A stretch of DNA of 64,000 nucleotides from Lysobacteraceae bacterium 2PB (GTDB lineage: Bacteria; Pseudomonadota; Gammaproteobacteria; Xanthomonadales; Xanthomonadaceae), in assembly GCA_005502915.1 (NCBI GenBank), contig SCMT01000001.1:62001-126000 (forward strand). The letters are read 5' to 3'. The position numbers and the translations under genes were made by a program. Below are positions 60,834 to 64,000 of the stretch, in pieces (position 1 is the first letter of the stretch; each line of letters opens with the position of its first letter). The notes below the pieces were generated by a model, which worked only from the letters and a program-made list of their open reading frames with translations, was not told the origin of the DNA and did no database searches.

Positions 60834-62252
60834 GTGTGTCTCCCCCGTGCGCGCCGCCGGCCTGCGTGCCGGTCGCGAGCATGTCTTTCACGATCCTGTC
60901 CATCGCGCTGCCGCGCGACCCCTTCACCAGCACGCGCAGTGGCTGCGCAGCGCCGTCGCCCGACGCGGCGCGCGCGGCGATGTCCGCGCGCAGCGCAGCG
61001 GCCAGTGCGGCATGGTCTTCGAAATGCATCGCGCCCTCGCCGAAGGCCTCGGCGGTCGCGGCGCTGAGCGCGCCCAGCGTGTACAGCCGGGCGACGCCGG
61101 ATGCCTTCGCGCGGCGACCGACCTCGGCATGCAGCGCGACCGCATCCTCGCCCAGTTCGCGCATGTCGCCCAGCACCAGCCAGCGCGCGCCACCGGCCGT
61201 GGCCAGGGTGTCGATGGCCGCATGCAGCGAGCCCGGGTTGGCGTTGTAGCTGTCGTCGATCAGGGTGATGCCGTCGCCGAGCGCATGCGTGTTCAGCCGG
61301 CCATGCACCGGCTGAGTCGCGCGGATGCCGTCGGCGATGGTCGCCAGCGGCACGCCCGCGCCCATCGCCAGCGCGGCGGCGGCCAGCGCGTTGAGCACGT
61401 TGTGGCGGCCGGGCATCGCCAGCGACACCTCGGCCTCGCCTTCAGGCGTGACCAGCACGAAACGCGAGCCCTCGGCCTGCAGGCGGATGTCGCGCGCGGT
61501 GATGTCGGCATTGGCCTCCAGCCCGAAGCGGATCAGGCGATGGCCATGCGCGCGTTCGGCGAAGTACGGGGCGAACGCATCGTCGGCGTTGATCGCGGCC
61601 ACGCCGCCGTCGCGCAGGTCGTCGTAGACCGCCGACTTGGTGTTGGCGATCTCCAGCAGGCTGCCCATGCGCTCCAGGTGCGCCGGCGCCACGTTGTTGA
61701 CCAGGGCCACGTCCGGCGGCGCGATCGCGGTGAGATAGGCGATGTCGCCGGGCTTGCCGGTGCCCATCTCGTAGACCGCGAATTCCGCGTCCTCGGGCGC
61801 GTCGATCACCGCCAGCGGCAAGCCGATCTCGTTGTTGCGGTTGCCCGGCGTCGCGTAGGTGCGGCCCGCACCGGCGAGGATCGTCGCGATCAGCGTCTTC
61901 ACGCTGGTCTTGCCGTTGCTGCCCGTGACCGCGACCACCTTCACCGTGCGCTCGCGCTGCATGGCGGTCGCCAGCTGCGCCAGCGCCAGCTCGGTGTTGG
62001 CGACCACGACCTGCGGGATCGCCAGGCCCGGCGTTTCGCGCGAGACGAGCGCAGCGCGCGCACCGAGTTCGGCCGCGCGGGCCACGTAATCGTTGCCGTC
62101 GAAGTTCTCGCCCTTGATCGCGACGAACAGGGCCGGCGCGGCCGAGGCGCCATCGAGCCGGCGGGTGTCGGTCACGAGCGATTCGACGACCACGTCGTCG
62201 CCGACGAGGCGGCCGTTGACGGCCCGCGCGATGGACGAGAGCGTCATCGGCT

Positions 62253-62256
<4 letters not shown>
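60823..62256 (-). CDS. murF: UDP-MurNAc-tripeptide--D-alanyl-D-alanine ligase
   Basis: A 477-residue Mur ligase that adds D-Ala-D-Ala. [13 protein letters not shown] is the P-loop, [12 protein letters not shown] and [15 protein letters not shown] follow. The overlap with murE (four bases) supports the start at 62256; an ATG three codons later is also possible. Confidence 0.98.

Positions 62257-64000
<1,744 letters not shown>

Overview
This is a G+C-rich chromosomal segment of a gammaproteobacterium, most likely in the Lysobacteraceae/Xanthomonadaceae. The pointers are gene order (tsaD divergent from rpsU-yqeY-dnaG, a dcw cluster running ftsI-murE-murF-mraY-ftsW-murG-murC-ddl-ftsQ-ftsA-ftsZ-lpxC, and dciA and an M23 peptidase beside secA and a Nudix/ThiE fusion), the large TonB-dependent receptor, two secreted S9 peptidases and REP-like intergenic palindromes. 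The family assignment is inference; no rRNA or tRNA gene was found to settle it.

Layout. 1-9.3 kb: start of glnE, a LuxR-type regulator, a secreted S9 peptidase, two exported proteins of unknown role, and groES-groEL behind a CIRCE operator. 9.4-15.5 kb, minus strand: GMC oxidoreductase, TonB-dependent receptor and a VioB-like ferritin-like protein. 15.8-24.8 kb, plus strand: a tight run of seven genes (haem-motif lipoprotein, GT8 glycosyltransferase, GTP cyclohydrolase II fused to a RibD-type reductase, an unrecognised 444-residue protein, a WD40 protein, a sulfotransferase-like protein and an ATP-grasp protein). 24.8-44.3 kb: housekeeping genes (slt, cca, midA, folate genes, tsaD, rpsU-yqeY-dnaG), small membrane proteins, and a second S9 peptidase. 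44.5-64 kb: Nudix/ThiE, secA, M23 peptidase, dciA, lpxC and the dcw cluster up to the end of ftsI.

The most unusual part is 15.8-24.8 kb, perhaps extending left to 9.4 kb. GTP cyclohydrolase II makes the diaminopyrimidine precursor of riboflavin. Here it is fused to the reductase half of RibD, with no deaminase, and sits among a glycosyltransferase, a WD40 protein, a sulfotransferase-like protein and an ATP-grasp protein. Start/stop overlaps and short gaps suggest one operon, apart from a 121-bp inverted-repeat element in the middle. I read it as a candidate undescribed pathway for a pyrimidine- or pterin-derived metabolite. Toxoflavin clusters, which also combine a GTP cyclohydrolase II, a RibD-like enzyme and a WD-repeat protein, are a partial precedent; the product here is unknown.

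The rest is mostly conserved core genome. Regulatory detail of interest includes the CIRCE site exactly over the groES promoter, -10-like hexamers six bases before the slt and cca start codons (possible leaderless mRNAs), four 12-bp tandem repeats in the lpxC leader, and several strong hairpin terminators.
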